Part shown: positions 1 through 6,501 of the stretch, piece by piece
How the letters are laid out: every line of letters begins with the position of its first letter
Numbering within the stretch: position 1 is the stretch's first letter
Origin: Opitutaceae bacterium
Lineage (GTDB): Bacteria > Verrucomicrobiota > Verrucomicrobiia > Opitutales > Opitutaceae
DNA: 7,964 nt
Reading direction: 5' to 3'
Assembly (NCBI GenBank): GCA_023265535.1
Contig: JAHFTI010000177.1
Span: 1-7,964 of the forward strand
Notes under the pieces: generated by a model
Database searches by the model: none
What the model was told of the DNA's origin: nothing
Seen by the model: the letters and a program-made list of their open reading frames with translations, nothing else
Position numbers and translations under genes: made by a program

Positions 1-414
1 GGCACCTCGACCTACGACGGCCTGAGCATCGCGTGGGCCGTCGTCGAGCACCTTCACCGCGGCGAGCAGCGCGGACCGCGCACCCTCTTCGCCACGCACT
101 ACCAGGAGCTCACGCAGCTCGACAAGTTCCTGCCGCGCCTGCGCAATTTCTCCGTCGCCGTGAAGGAGTGGAACGACGACATCGTCTTTGTGCGCCGCGT
201 GGTGCCGGGCGCCGCCGACCGCAGCTACGGCATCCAGGTGGCACGCCTCGCGGGCCTGCCGCTGACCGTGATCGACCGCGCCAAGACCATCCTGCAGAAG
301 CTCGAGGGCGAGGACGCCAGCGTGGAGCTGCCCTCACCCAAGGCGAAGCCGAGGAAGAAGATCTCGGTCAAGGAGCAGGAGTCCTTGGGCGACGGCCAGC
401 TCAGCCTGCTGTAA
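1..414 (+). CDS. mutS: DNA mismatch repair protein MutS, C-terminal part (5' end outside window)
   Basis: MutS recognises base mismatches and starts methyl-directed or nick-directed repair; its C-terminal ATPase domain drives the sliding-clamp state. Reading frame 1 is open from the first base to TAA at 412-414 and gives 137 residues. It opens with GTSTYDGLSIAW, the segment just after the Walker B DE(I/V)GRG of MutS. LFATHYQEL (about residues 29-37) is the conserved switch/H-loop region, and YGIQVARLAGLP followed by VIDRAK (about 78-97) is the conserved dimer-interface helix-turn-helix region. A Lys/Glu-rich linker follows (about 105-127). The last five residues are QLSLL, which resembles a beta-clamp-binding pentapeptide. 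Everything upstream (mismatch-binding, connector, lever, clamp and Walker A) lies outside the window. It converges on the minus-strand permease gene, with 66 bp between the two stop codons and no strong terminator there. Confidence 0.96.
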   Translation, partial: GTSTYDGLSIAWAVVEHLHRGEQRGPRTLFATHYQELTQLDKFLPRLRNFSVAVKEWNDDIVFVRRVVPGAADRSYGIQVARLAGLPLTVIDRAKTILQKLEGEDASVELPSPKAKPRKKISVKEQESLGDGQLSLL

Positions 415-480
415 GGCGGGCCGGGCACCGTGCAGTCCCGGTAAAACGCGGGGCAGGCAACTCGGGAAGCCACGGAAGGC

Positions 481-2202
481 TCAGCGCCCTTCCTGTTGCG
501 CTCGGTTTGCCCTGAGCGCACGACGCCGTTCCTCCTCCCCGCGGATGCGTTCGAAGTGACTGACCTGTTCGGCGCTGAAGGCGGGGACCTCCTCGTGAAT
601 TTCCTCCTGGGAAAGAGGGACACTCGCAGGCCCCAGCCGCTCATCGCCGATCTCAACGTAGTGGAGGCCCGCCAGGTCCGTGAGCTCCTGGCCGGCAGCA
701 GGGACCGTCGCGGAACTCTCCACCGGTGAGGCGCAGTCCAGACTCTCCCTATGGCTGAGCACAAGGCCGAGAGAGGAACCCGAGGTCCAACTGTGCTGCT
801 CAAGGACCCAGTGCCGCCCCGTCTGCCTGTCGACCACGTAACACCTGCGCAGGCGCAGCGGATTGCTGAGCGTCTGGCGAACCATCTCGAGACCCAGGCG
901 CCCGTCAGACAGGCGCTGGATACGCACCAGCTGCAGCTGCTCGCCCCGCCTGGAACCCTGCGACCCCACCTTGAGGGGAAAATCAAAGAAGACACTCCGC
1001 TGGAGCAGGTATCCACGGATGCGGGCGGAAAAGCCCGGCCTCACATACCCCTGCGGCCGAAGGCTGGGAAGGACGGGGAGGAGTTCGTCGAGGAGTCCAG
1101 CAGGAAGAGCTGCCTGCCCGGACATGTTCATGAGGTCACCTTGTGTCTCGCCGAGAGAGGGGCCCGGATGGAGAAAGCCAAGCCTGACCTTCAGGGGGAC
1201 GCTTTCCCGGGAGAGCGTGCCGGTGAGAAGCACCTTGTCGGCTGATACGCGCTGCAGAATGCGGAGCGACAGGCGCGCCTGCTCACGACGCGTCCCAAGC
1301 CACATTTCCCCCTCGACGGCATTGAATCCCTGCCATTGCGAATGCTCATCAAACCACTGGTTGGCCTGAAGGCCCAGGAGGGAGGTCACGCGTGCCACTC
1401 CGGACGAACCACACTCGGTGCGGAGCGGCTCGCACACGAGCACCCGCTGCCGATTGAAGAGCAAGTCCAGCGTCGGATGGGACCAGGTGGCGAGCAGGGC
1501 GAGGAAAAGCGCAGTCGAGAAGAGCAAAAAAACAAGGGGGCGCGGACGCCGGGCAAGCCGGTAGTGGAGCCAGGCGGAGAAGAGCAGTCCGCACAACAGG
1601 ACCGCGGTCGACACAAACAGTCGCGATTCAAGCACCCAGGTGACATACTTCGCCGAGGACCAGGTCAGGACTTGGATGCCGAGGATGATCACGACAAGCA
1701 CCGAGGCCATCTGGAGGACGGGCGAGGCAACATGCCTGATGGCCATCGGTGTGAGGCCAATGCCCAGCAGGGCGGCGCCCCCGTTGCAGAGCAGGAGCAC
1801 AAACAGGGAGCGCAGGGTCAGGTCCGCCCCCCAGCCGGAGAGCAAGGCAAAGGGAAGCAACGCCGCGGCCGCGGGCAGGAAACTGCAGAGCAACGAGGAG
1901 ACACACTTGGAGAGAAAAAGCTGGGTGGGGCCGAGAGGCAGCAGCCTCCAGGTTCCGCCGGCGCGGTCGGGTGGATCCTCGGAGACAAGCCTCGTTGCCA
2001 CGAGGAAGGAAAGTATCAGATTGATCACAATGACGCAGGCGGAGCCCACCGCCCCCACGGTCCCGGCAAGGCTGGTCCCTGCAGGCTGCTCACGCACCAG
2101 CCAGAGCGCGACATTGGCCACCAGCTGCAGGAGGAACCACCCCAGCATCCCGGGCGCCGCACGGCGCAGGTCCTTGCGGACAAGGTGGAGCAGCGTTTTC
2201 AT
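481..2202 (-). CDS. ABC-2 type transporter permease with large C-terminal soluble domain (second permease of operon)
   Basis: Membrane subunit of an ABC transporter, 573 residues, encoded last in the four-gene operon. The N-terminus is basic (MKTLLHLVRKDLRR). About seven hydrophobic segments can be read at residues 19-36, 50-71, 99-122, 131-151, 160-180, 194-213 and 222-241. A cytoplasmic-loop motif TWRLLPLGPTQLFLSK lies at 84-99. From about 250 to 573 the protein is soluble, without a further membrane segment, and ends in a charged Glu/Arg-rich tail. Segment spacing matches the neighbouring permease nearly position for position, so the two are paralogs that probably pair as a heterodimer with the ATPase. 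The start codon overlaps the upstream stop as ATGA (2199-2202), with GGGGAG nine bases before it, which supports translational coupling. The substrate is not deducible. I do not recognise the C-terminal domain; an odd number of membrane segments would place it outside the cytoplasm, but the segment count is by eye. Confidence 0.8.
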   Translation of the reverse strand: MKTLLHLVRKDLRRAAPGMLGWFLLQLVANVALWLVREQPAGTSLAGTVGAVGSACVIVINLILSFLVATRLVSEDPPDRAGGTWRLLPLGPTQLFLSKCVSSLLCSFLPAAAALLPFALLSGWGADLTLRSLFVLLLCNGGAALLGIGLTPMAIRHVASPVLQMASVLVVIILGIQVLTWSSAKYVTWVLESRLFVSTAVLLCGLLFSAWLHYRLARRPRPLVFLLFSTALFLALLATWSHPTLDLLFNRQRVLVCEPLRTECGSSGVARVTSLLGLQANQWFDEHSQWQGFNAVEGEMWLGTRREQARLSLRILQRVSADKVLLTGTLSRESVPLKVRLGFLHPGPSLGETQGDLMNMSGQAALPAGLLDELLPVLPSLRPQGYVRPGFSARIRGYLLQRSVFFDFPLKVGSQGSRRGEQLQLVRIQRLSDGRLGLEMVRQTLSNPLRLRRCYVVDRQTGRHWVLEQHSWTSGSSLGLVLSHRESLDCASPVESSATVPAAGQELTDLAGLHYVEIGDERLGPASVPLSQEEIHEEVPAFSAEQVSHFERIRGEEERRRALRANRAQQEGR

Positions 2203-3770
2203 TTCGAGGCACTCCCCTCGCCAAGCGTATCCAACATCGTGATACCGGGGATCACGGCATCGACGCGGACAGCACCCACGCCGTGCTCATGCCCCACCCT
2301 CAGGCGTACCTTGGGGTCGGTCAGCTTCGAGGTGGTCTGGCAGCGGGGATCCCTCAGGTCGACCTGCTCCACATGCCAGACGACTCCAAGGGCGGTGAAG
2401 CTCCTGCTGCCGCTTGAATGGGTGCCGCGTGATACCTGAACATGCGTGCAGTCCATGAAACGCAGGCGTGCGGTGGCAGGCACCCTCGCCGACGCAAGCC
2501 TGGGGCGCGTCGATGCGGAGACGAAGAGGTCGCCACGAATCTGCCTGACGGAGATGGACCAAGGTCCCGACTGCCTGCGCAGGACCTTGCCCTCATAGCT
2601 TCGGGGCAAGTCGATCAGGATCACCTCATCCTCGGAATAGCGTGAAAGCTGCGCCACACCTGTGAGCCGAAGGGGTTTCGCAGGATCAAGGGAGGACAAC
2701 GGATCCTGTGCGAGCAGCCATCCCTCCACACGTGTCGGAGCCGCAACGCGGACCGCGCCCCTCAGTGCGCTGGCATCAGGGACAAAATTGGGGACATCAT
2801 TGATGTCCCCTCCCTTCTGGGTCGGGGTGCGCAGGTAGCAGAACACGGGGATCCGCAGTTCACCCTGCTCCAGCAGCAGCTGATCAGCCCTCAGCTCCAG
2901 GGGAATCCCGGCGGGATCCCTGCGCTGCGCGTCCACCTGCAGGTATTCCCTCTCACCAGGGCGCCTCGAGAACTGGAAGCCCTCCAACCTGCCAAGCGCG
3001 GACTCTGCCGCGGGCGAGGGCGTGAGCAGGGGCGCCGGAATGGGCAGGAACAGGTAGCAGGCACAGGCCCCGGCACCAAAGATGCCCAGGACAAGCGAGG
3101 ACAACCAGCGTTTCCGAGTCAGGTAAAGCAGCCCCACCGAAACCAGGACCACCAGGGCCCAGGCTCCGACAAGCAACGAAAGGCGCCCATCCTCATTGAA
3201 CGGGGAGTCACGGTAGCCCGCCCATTCATACCGGGCATAGCTGAAGAACCCCGCGAGGATGCCGACGCACGCCAGGCAAAGCAGGGAGGCAAGGTAGCGC
3301 GTGATCCCACGGCGTATCCAAGGATTGAGTACGGCCACGGCGAGGCCCCCGAGGAAGCCTCCGGCCCCGGCTGTGGCGTGCGAAAGAAGAGCCCGCCCCC
3401 AGTCGGCGACCGTCAGGCCCCAGAAACACCAGAAGGGTATCGAGACCAGGACGGGGATGAGCCAGAGCAGTGTAAGCAGGGCGAGGGCGCGAGAGCCAAG
3501 GAGCTGAGCGAGGGAGATGGGGCGCGGCTTCCAGAAGCGCTCGGGCCCTAGCGGGGCGGCCTCCACCCAGACCTCATGGGTGAGCAGGTAGGCCCAGGCA
3601 AAGGCCAATTGTGCCTGCAGCATGGTAAACCGGTAGCTGAGATCCGAGCCGGGGGTATCGTCACCGCTCCAAAGCATCACGAGTCCTGGAACCTGAAGCA
3701 CAGCCCAGCCCAGGGTCCACCAGCGCAGGCGCCTCAGCTCGGCGAGGGTCAGGTGTAGAAGGATCCTCAT
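2199..3770 (-). CDS. ABC-2 type transporter permease with large C-terminal soluble domain (first permease of operon)
   Basis: Membrane subunit of the same ABC transporter, 523 residues. It has a basic N-terminus (MRILLHLTLAELRRLRW) and about seven hydrophobic segments at residues 17-34, 50-66, 94-118, 131-148, 158-178, 198-217 and 222-243. The loop motif FWKPRPISLAQLLGSR (79-94) is of the W-x-x-RPIS-x-x-x-LL type that I associate with ABC-2 permeases partnered with YtrB-like ATPases. Residues about 250-523 form a soluble domain with many short beta-prone stretches and no recognised family. It starts inside the end of the ATPase gene through an ATGA overlap (3767-3770). A good Shine-Dalgarno core GGAGG lies five bases before the ATG, one of only two clear ones in this window. 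Its stop overlaps the next permease start in the same way. Membrane topology is by eye; permease role is well supported by context, substrate is unknown. Confidence 0.82.
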   Translation of the reverse strand: MRILLHLTLAELRRLRWWTLGWAVLQVPGLVMLWSGDDTPGSDLSYRFTMLQAQLAFAWAYLLTHEVWVEAAPLGPERFWKPRPISLAQLLGSRALALLTLLWLIPVLVSIPFWCFWGLTVADWGRALLSHATAGAGGFLGGLAVAVLNPWIRRGITRYLASLLCLACVGILAGFFSYARYEWAGYRDSPFNEDGRLSLLVGAWALVVLVSVGLLYLTRKRWLSSLVLGIFGAGACACYLFLPIPAPLLTPSPAAESALGRLEGFQFSRRPGEREYLQVDAQRRDPAGIPLELRADQLLLEQGELRIPVFCYLRTPTQKGGDINDVPNFVPDASALRGAVRVAAPTRVEGWLLAQDPLSSLDPAKPLRLTGVAQLSRYSEDEVILIDLPRSYEGKVLRRQSGPWSISVRQIRGDLFVSASTRPRLASARVPATARLRFMDCTHVQVSRGTHSSGSRSFTALGVVWHVEQVDLRDPRCQTTSKLTDPKVRLRVGHEHGVGAVRVDAVIPGITMLDTLGEGSASK

Positions 3771-4801
3771 GACGCCCTCCCCTTGCCCCGGGCCAGCGCC
3801 GCGGAGCGTGCCGTGTGAAGGTAGATGTCGCGCAGCGTCATCGGCCGCTCCTGCACCGCCGCCTCCGGGTAGCGCGCCCGGCAGGCCTCCTCGCAGCTCT
3901 CCGCCGCGTACTGGGTATCCACAAATTCAATACGGTCTCCGGAATCCTCCGGCCGGGACCAGTGCGAAGGCCAGGCGCCCGCCGAGGGCAACCCGGTGAG
4001 GCCTGTCGTGCCCACACCAGCCCCACCCCCTGTGGCGCCCGCGCCCGGGCCAGCGCTGACGGGAGTCCCCTCCACTGCCTCGACCCCGGTGCCTTTGGCC
4101 GCCCCATCCTCCTCGTAAAGCTCCACCTCGATCCTCCTGTGGCGCGCGAGCAGCGAGGCAGTCTCCTCGTCCACCAGCTTGCGGCCCAGCTCCAGCATCA
4201 CCAGGCGGTCGGCCACGCGCTCGACCTCCTCGATGTCGTGCGAGGAGAGCAGCACCGTGCAATTCCCCTCCTGCGCCACGTCCAGCAGGCCGCGCGACAC
4301 GTCGTCGCGCACCACCGGGTCGAAGCCGCTGAAGGGCTCGTCGAGCAGCAGGATCTCCGGCCTGAAGGCCGTCACCGAGATCAGCAGCGCCTTCATGCGC
4401 ATGCCGCGCGAGAGCTGCGAGAGCTTGCGGTCCCCGGGGAGCTCGAAGCGCCTGAGCAGCTCGACCTCGAGGCCCTTGTCCCAGGCCGGATAGAGCGGCG
4501 CGCAGTAGTCCAGCAGCTGGCGCACCGTCATCCAGTCGGGCTGCTGCTGGCGCTCGTCCAGGAAACCGATGCGCCGGCGCTCGCCCACCCCCAGCCGCCG
4601 CGTATCCACACCCAGGATACACGCCGAGCCCTTGGACGGGTCCAGCAGGCCCGCCAGCACACGCAGGGTCGTGGTCTTGCCCGCGCCGTTCGGGCCCACC
4701 AGCGCGCAGATGCTGCCCTCCGGCACCGCCAGGTCCAGGCCGCGCACGGCATCCACGCGCCCGTAGCTGCGCGACAATTGGGTGATTTCTATGGGGTTCA
4801 T
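3767..4801 (-). CDS. ABC transporter ATP-binding protein (YtrB-like, ABC-2 exporter type)
   Basis: Energises the two permeases encoded downstream by ATP hydrolysis at the cytoplasmic face. In the 344-residue product the motifs are complete: Walker A GPNGAGKTT at 36-44, glutamines of the Q-loop region at 85-87, signature LSRGM at 130-134, Walker B LLLDEP at 151-156 with catalytic Glu155, D-loop SGFD at 158-161 and H-loop His188. LSRGM instead of LSGGQ is common in ABC-2/YtrB-type ATPases. The C-terminal accessory region carries a low-complexity Gly/Ala/Thr/Pro stretch (about 233-275) and ends with PMTLRDIYLHTAR, a typical end for this group. Start choice: MNPIEITQL fits the family N-terminus but lacks an upstream Shine-Dalgarno sequence. 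An in-frame ATG at 4849 would overlap the repressor stop as ATGA, like the other junctions, and add 16 residues (360 in total). The stop overlaps the permease start. Confidence 0.93.
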   Translation of the reverse strand: MNPIEITQLSRSYGRVDAVRGLDLAVPEGSICALVGPNGAGKTTTLRVLAGLLDPSKGSACILGVDTRRLGVGERRRIGFLDERQQQPDWMTVRQLLDYCAPLYPAWDKGLEVELLRRFELPGDRKLSQLSRGMRMKALLISVTAFRPEILLLDEPFSGFDPVVRDDVSRGLLDVAQEGNCTVLLSSHDIEEVERVADRLVMLELGRKLVDEETASLLARHRRIEVELYEEDGAAKGTGVEAVEGTPVSAGPGAGATGGGAGVGTTGLTGLPSAGAWPSHWSRPEDSGDRIEFVDTQYAAESCEEACRARYPEAAVQERPMTLRDIYLHTARSAALARGKGRAS

Positions 4802-4845
4802 AAAGGAGTGTTGGGAAATTCCGGGAAAGGGTCCTGGGCCGGGGC

Positions 4846-5229
4846 TCATTTGCCGCCGAGCCGCTTCCAATGGGCCTCGATGCCCGCCTGGACGTCCTCC
4901 AGGGAAAGCCCGAGCTTGCGCGCCTCCACCACCAGCCGCTCCAGCTCGGCGCCCAGCAGGGCCGCCTTCTCGCGCCGGTCCGCACCCGCCCGCTCCGCCA
5001 CGATGCTGCCCACTCCGGGGGTCGTCACCAGCACCCCCTCGGCCACCAACTGGGCTGCTATCTTCTGGGCCGTGTTCGGATTGATCCGCAGCTCCTGGCT
5101 GAGCACTCGCACTGACGGAAATGCGGTGCCCACGCGCAGCTGCCCGGACACCACCGCCTTCTTCACCGCAAACACCACTTGCTCGGCTATCGGTAGCCCG
5201 GGACGGAGTTCGATGCTGAACGGAAGCAT
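4846..5229 (-). CDS. GntR-family transcriptional regulator, YtrA subfamily
   Basis: A 127-residue DNA-binding regulator, first gene of the minus-strand transporter operon, presumed to repress the operon and itself. The N-terminal winged helix-turn-helix (about residues 10-78) shows the GntR pattern: IAEQVVFAVKKAVVSGQL, then FPSVRVLSQEL, the recognition-helix element INPNTAQKIAAQL, and the wing GVLVTTPGVGSIV. Only about 50 residues follow, predicted helical (ELERLVVEARKLGLSLEDV). That short tail, with no ligand-binding domain, is the hallmark of the YtrA subfamily, whose members usually sit in front of ABC transporter genes as here. The start at 5229 gives the expected N-terminus. No Shine-Dalgarno sequence precedes it; the space is filled by the GTACTA/TAGTAC palindrome. 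The inducing signal is unknown; in known cases it is often cell-envelope stress or an antibiotic. Confidence 0.92.
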   Translation of the reverse strand: MLPFSIELRPGLPIAEQVVFAVKKAVVSGQLRVGTAFPSVRVLSQELRINPNTAQKIAAQLVAEGVLVTTPGVGSIVAERAGADRREKAALLGAELERLVVEARKLGLSLEDVQAGIEAHWKRLGGK

Positions 5230-5232
5230 GCT

Positions 5233-5251
5233 GTACTACTTGCACTAGTAC
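5233..5251. promoter_or_regulatory. Candidate operator of the GntR regulator
   Basis: A perfect inverted repeat GTACTA-N7-TAGTAC, ending four bases from the repressor ATG. A third GTAC follows at 5257-5260, so GTAC occurs three times in 28 bases (5233, 5248, 5257). GntR-family operators follow a GT-N-AC dyad pattern, and YtrA-type repressors bind such dyads before their own genes; that this is the site here is inference. Read on the minus strand, the TACTAG inside it could serve as a weak -10 element, with TTTCGC 16 bases upstream as a poor -35. The transcript would then start at or close to the ATG. Confidence 0.55.
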
Positions 5252-5313
5252 GGGTGGTACGGCAAGGCGAAACTTCACACGGACACCTTTTGTGCCATGA
5301 AAACGCCTTCACG

Positions 5314-5331
5314 AAAAAGGGCGGCCCCGCC
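5314..5331 (-). terminator. Possible intrinsic terminator behind the PfkB kinase gene
   Basis: On the minus strand, 11 bases after the kinase stop codon, the sequence reads GGCGGGGCCGCC followed by CTTTTT. Four to five G-C pairs (5331-5327 with 5324-5320) can form a very short hairpin directly before five T residues. The stem is short and the loop tight, so efficiency is doubtful, but position and T-tract fit a terminator separating the kinase from the GntR-ABC operon. Confidence 0.4.
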
Positions 5332-5341
5332 AACGGAAGGC

Positions 5342-6262
5342 CTAGTCCCTGAGCGCCGCCCGGGCCTCGATCTCCACCAGCCCCGGCGGATCGAAGGCCA
5401 TCGGGAAACGCAGGCACACGCACGCCGCAGTAGCCGCGGCGAAACGGACCACGTCCTCATCGCCCAGACCACAAACCAGTCCATGGATCACGCCGCCACG
5501 GAAGGTGTCGCCCGCGCCAAGCGTGCTCTTCGGCACGACCCTATGCGGACTCACCCGGCCCACGGGGCCACCCCTGCGTGCAAAGAGAATCTCCTCGGCG
5601 CCACAGGTGAAGATCACCAGGCCTGCGCCCTGCTCGGTGTAGGAACGCAGGAGCGCCTCACGGTCCGCCCCCGGGAAATGTCCCCGCAGGTATTCGTTTG
5701 AGACGACGGTCGCCGCCGCGCCCCGATGCAGCAGGCTGTCGGGCGCACAATCGATCGTCACATAGGGCTTGCCCATTTGGACGCACAACCGCGCCACCGC
5801 CTCCGCCTCGTCCCCGAAAAAGGGGTCCAGGCCAACGATGTCCGCCTGTGCGATATCCTCCGCCGCGGGCGCAGACCAGCGTTTGGACCCGCGGAAATAG
5901 TGGCCGAAACGTCCGAACACAGTCCGGGTCTTCCCACCCACCAGCACCAGATCCCGCACCCCCTCAAAGGACGGATCATGCTGCAGGGACGTACAATCGA
6001 TGCCCCGCTCCTGCATGAAGCCGAGCACGCCCTCCCGTGTCTGCGTGCCCAGGAAGGGCCCGGCTATCCTCACCTGGTGCCCCCAGCGCGCCAGCACCAG
6101 GGCGGAATTGCCCGTCTCCCCACCAGGCACCACGTGGGTTTCCTCGATTTCAGCGTAGGAGTCCGCCTCCGGATAGTCGCCGGCGAGCCGGTGGATCGTG
6201 GAGAGCACGGTCATTCCGTACAGGTATATCTGGGCGCGGGGCCTTGAGGGGAGAGGGTCCAT
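5342..6262 (-). CDS. PfkB-family carbohydrate kinase
   Basis: Predicted cytoplasmic ribokinase-like sugar (or nucleoside) kinase of 306 residues, the usual length of the family. It phosphorylates a hydroxymethyl group using ATP; the substrate cannot be told. The N-terminal strand IYLYGMTVL (12-20) is followed by the substrate-side glycine motif PGGETGNSALVLARWG (46-61). Middle elements DIVGLDPFFGDEAEAV (141-156) and TVVSNEYLRG (185-194) fit the fold. The C-terminal signature STLGAGDTFRGG (246-257) contains the anion-hole glycines and the catalytic base Asp252. The Asp usually found about five residues after the first-strand glycine is absent (Ser21). The ATG at 6262 keeps the first beta strand intact, whereas the internal Met17 would remove it. 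No Shine-Dalgarno sequence is visible. It is divergent from pyrR and separated from the GntR operon by 112 bp, so it is probably transcribed alone. Confidence 0.9.
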   Translation of the reverse strand: MDPLPSRPRAQIYLYGMTVLSTIHRLAGDYPEADSYAEIEETHVVPGGETGNSALVLARWGHQVRIAGPFLGTQTREGVLGFMQERGIDCTSLQHDPSFEGVRDLVLVGGKTRTVFGRFGHYFRGSKRWSAPAAEDIAQADIVGLDPFFGDEAEAVARLCVQMGKPYVTIDCAPDSLLHRGAAATVVSNEYLRGHFPGADREALLRSYTEQGAGLVIFTCGAEEILFARRGGPVGRVSPHRVVPKSTLGAGDTFRGGVIHGLVCGLGDEDVVRFAAATAACVCLRFPMAFDPPGLVEIEARAALRD

Positions 6263-6297
6263 GGGGGAAGGGTGAGAAGTGACTGCATGCTAGCCGT

Positions 6298-6309
6298 TTC
6301 CCCGGGGAA
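6298..6309. promoter_or_regulatory. Perfect 12-bp palindrome in the pfkB-pyrR divergent intergenic region
   Basis: TTCCCCGGGGAA is a perfect palindrome 35 bp upstream of the kinase start. Two overlapping 6-bp palindromes (GCATGC at 6285-6290, GCTAGC at 6289-6294) lie next to it. The position would suit an operator for the kinase gene. No regulator is identified and short palindromes are not rare in GC-rich DNA, so this is tentative. Confidence 0.25.
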
Positions 6310-6411
6310 CACACAGCCGCGCGCCTGTTCGTTCGTTAGGCAAGGCTTTTGCCACCAGCAGGAAAGCCGCCTCGCAGGCAGAGCGTCTCCATCACTCAGC
6401 CTTCACTCTGG

Positions 6412-6444
6412 CCCGCCCCCGGCCTGCTTGCCCCCCCACCCCCC
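6412..6444 (-). other. Potential G-quadruplex (minus strand) / C-rich block
   Basis: The plus strand has four C runs (3, 5, 7 and 6 bases at 6412-6414, 6416-6420, 6431-6437 and 6439-6444). The minus strand therefore has four G runs with connecting loops of 1, 10 and 1 bases, which meets a relaxed G-quadruplex rule. It lies about 150 bp upstream of the kinase start on its coding strand and about 58 bp before pyrR. The rest of the 6263-6501 intergenic stretch shows no promoter I can support. Confidence 0.35.
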
Positions 6445-6501
6445 AGCATCCCCGAAAAATCCTCTTTCAAAGCGCGCCTTCCGAGTCCACAAAGTTGACC
6501 C

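Noticed and set aside
421..441. CCGGG/CCCGG hairpin between the convergent mutS and permease stops, considered as a terminator
   Set aside because: Five pairs, an 11-base loop and no T-tract on the plus strand; the signal is too weak. A second GGAAGG/CCTTCC pair at 474-493 overlaps the permease stop and also lacks a T-tract.
1336..2439. Long plus-strand open frame (367 codons) opposite the permease genes
   Set aside because: It is antisense to two membrane proteins with consistent hydrophobic layout and ATGA junctions. Its translation is hydrophilic, Gln/Gly/Arg-rich and without domain-like features, as expected for a GC-rich antisense frame.
4814..4822. GGAAATTCC near-palindrome between gntR and the ATPase start
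   Set aside because: Short, with an unpaired centre, inside an operon and possibly within coding sequence if the ATPase starts at 4849; no reason to call it an operator.
3815..5248. Long plus-strand open frame (477 codons) opposite the ATPase and GntR genes
   Set aside because: It covers two unmistakable genes on the other strand, and its His/Arg/Ala-rich translation shows no family motif. It is a high-GC shadow.
6339..6379. Small stem candidates in the pfkB-pyrR intergenic region (GGCAA/TTGCC, GGCTTT/AAAGCC, GCCT/AGGC)
   Set aside because: Stems of four to six pairs that compete with one another, no T-tract and no match to a known riboswitch; expected by chance at this GC content.
6445..6501. 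Search for a Bacillus-type PyrR attenuator or promoter directly before pyrR
   Set aside because: No recognisable PyrR-binding loop, terminator or antiterminator and no convincing -35/-10 pair. TTGACC at 6495-6500 touches the start codon and cannot serve as a -35 for this gene.
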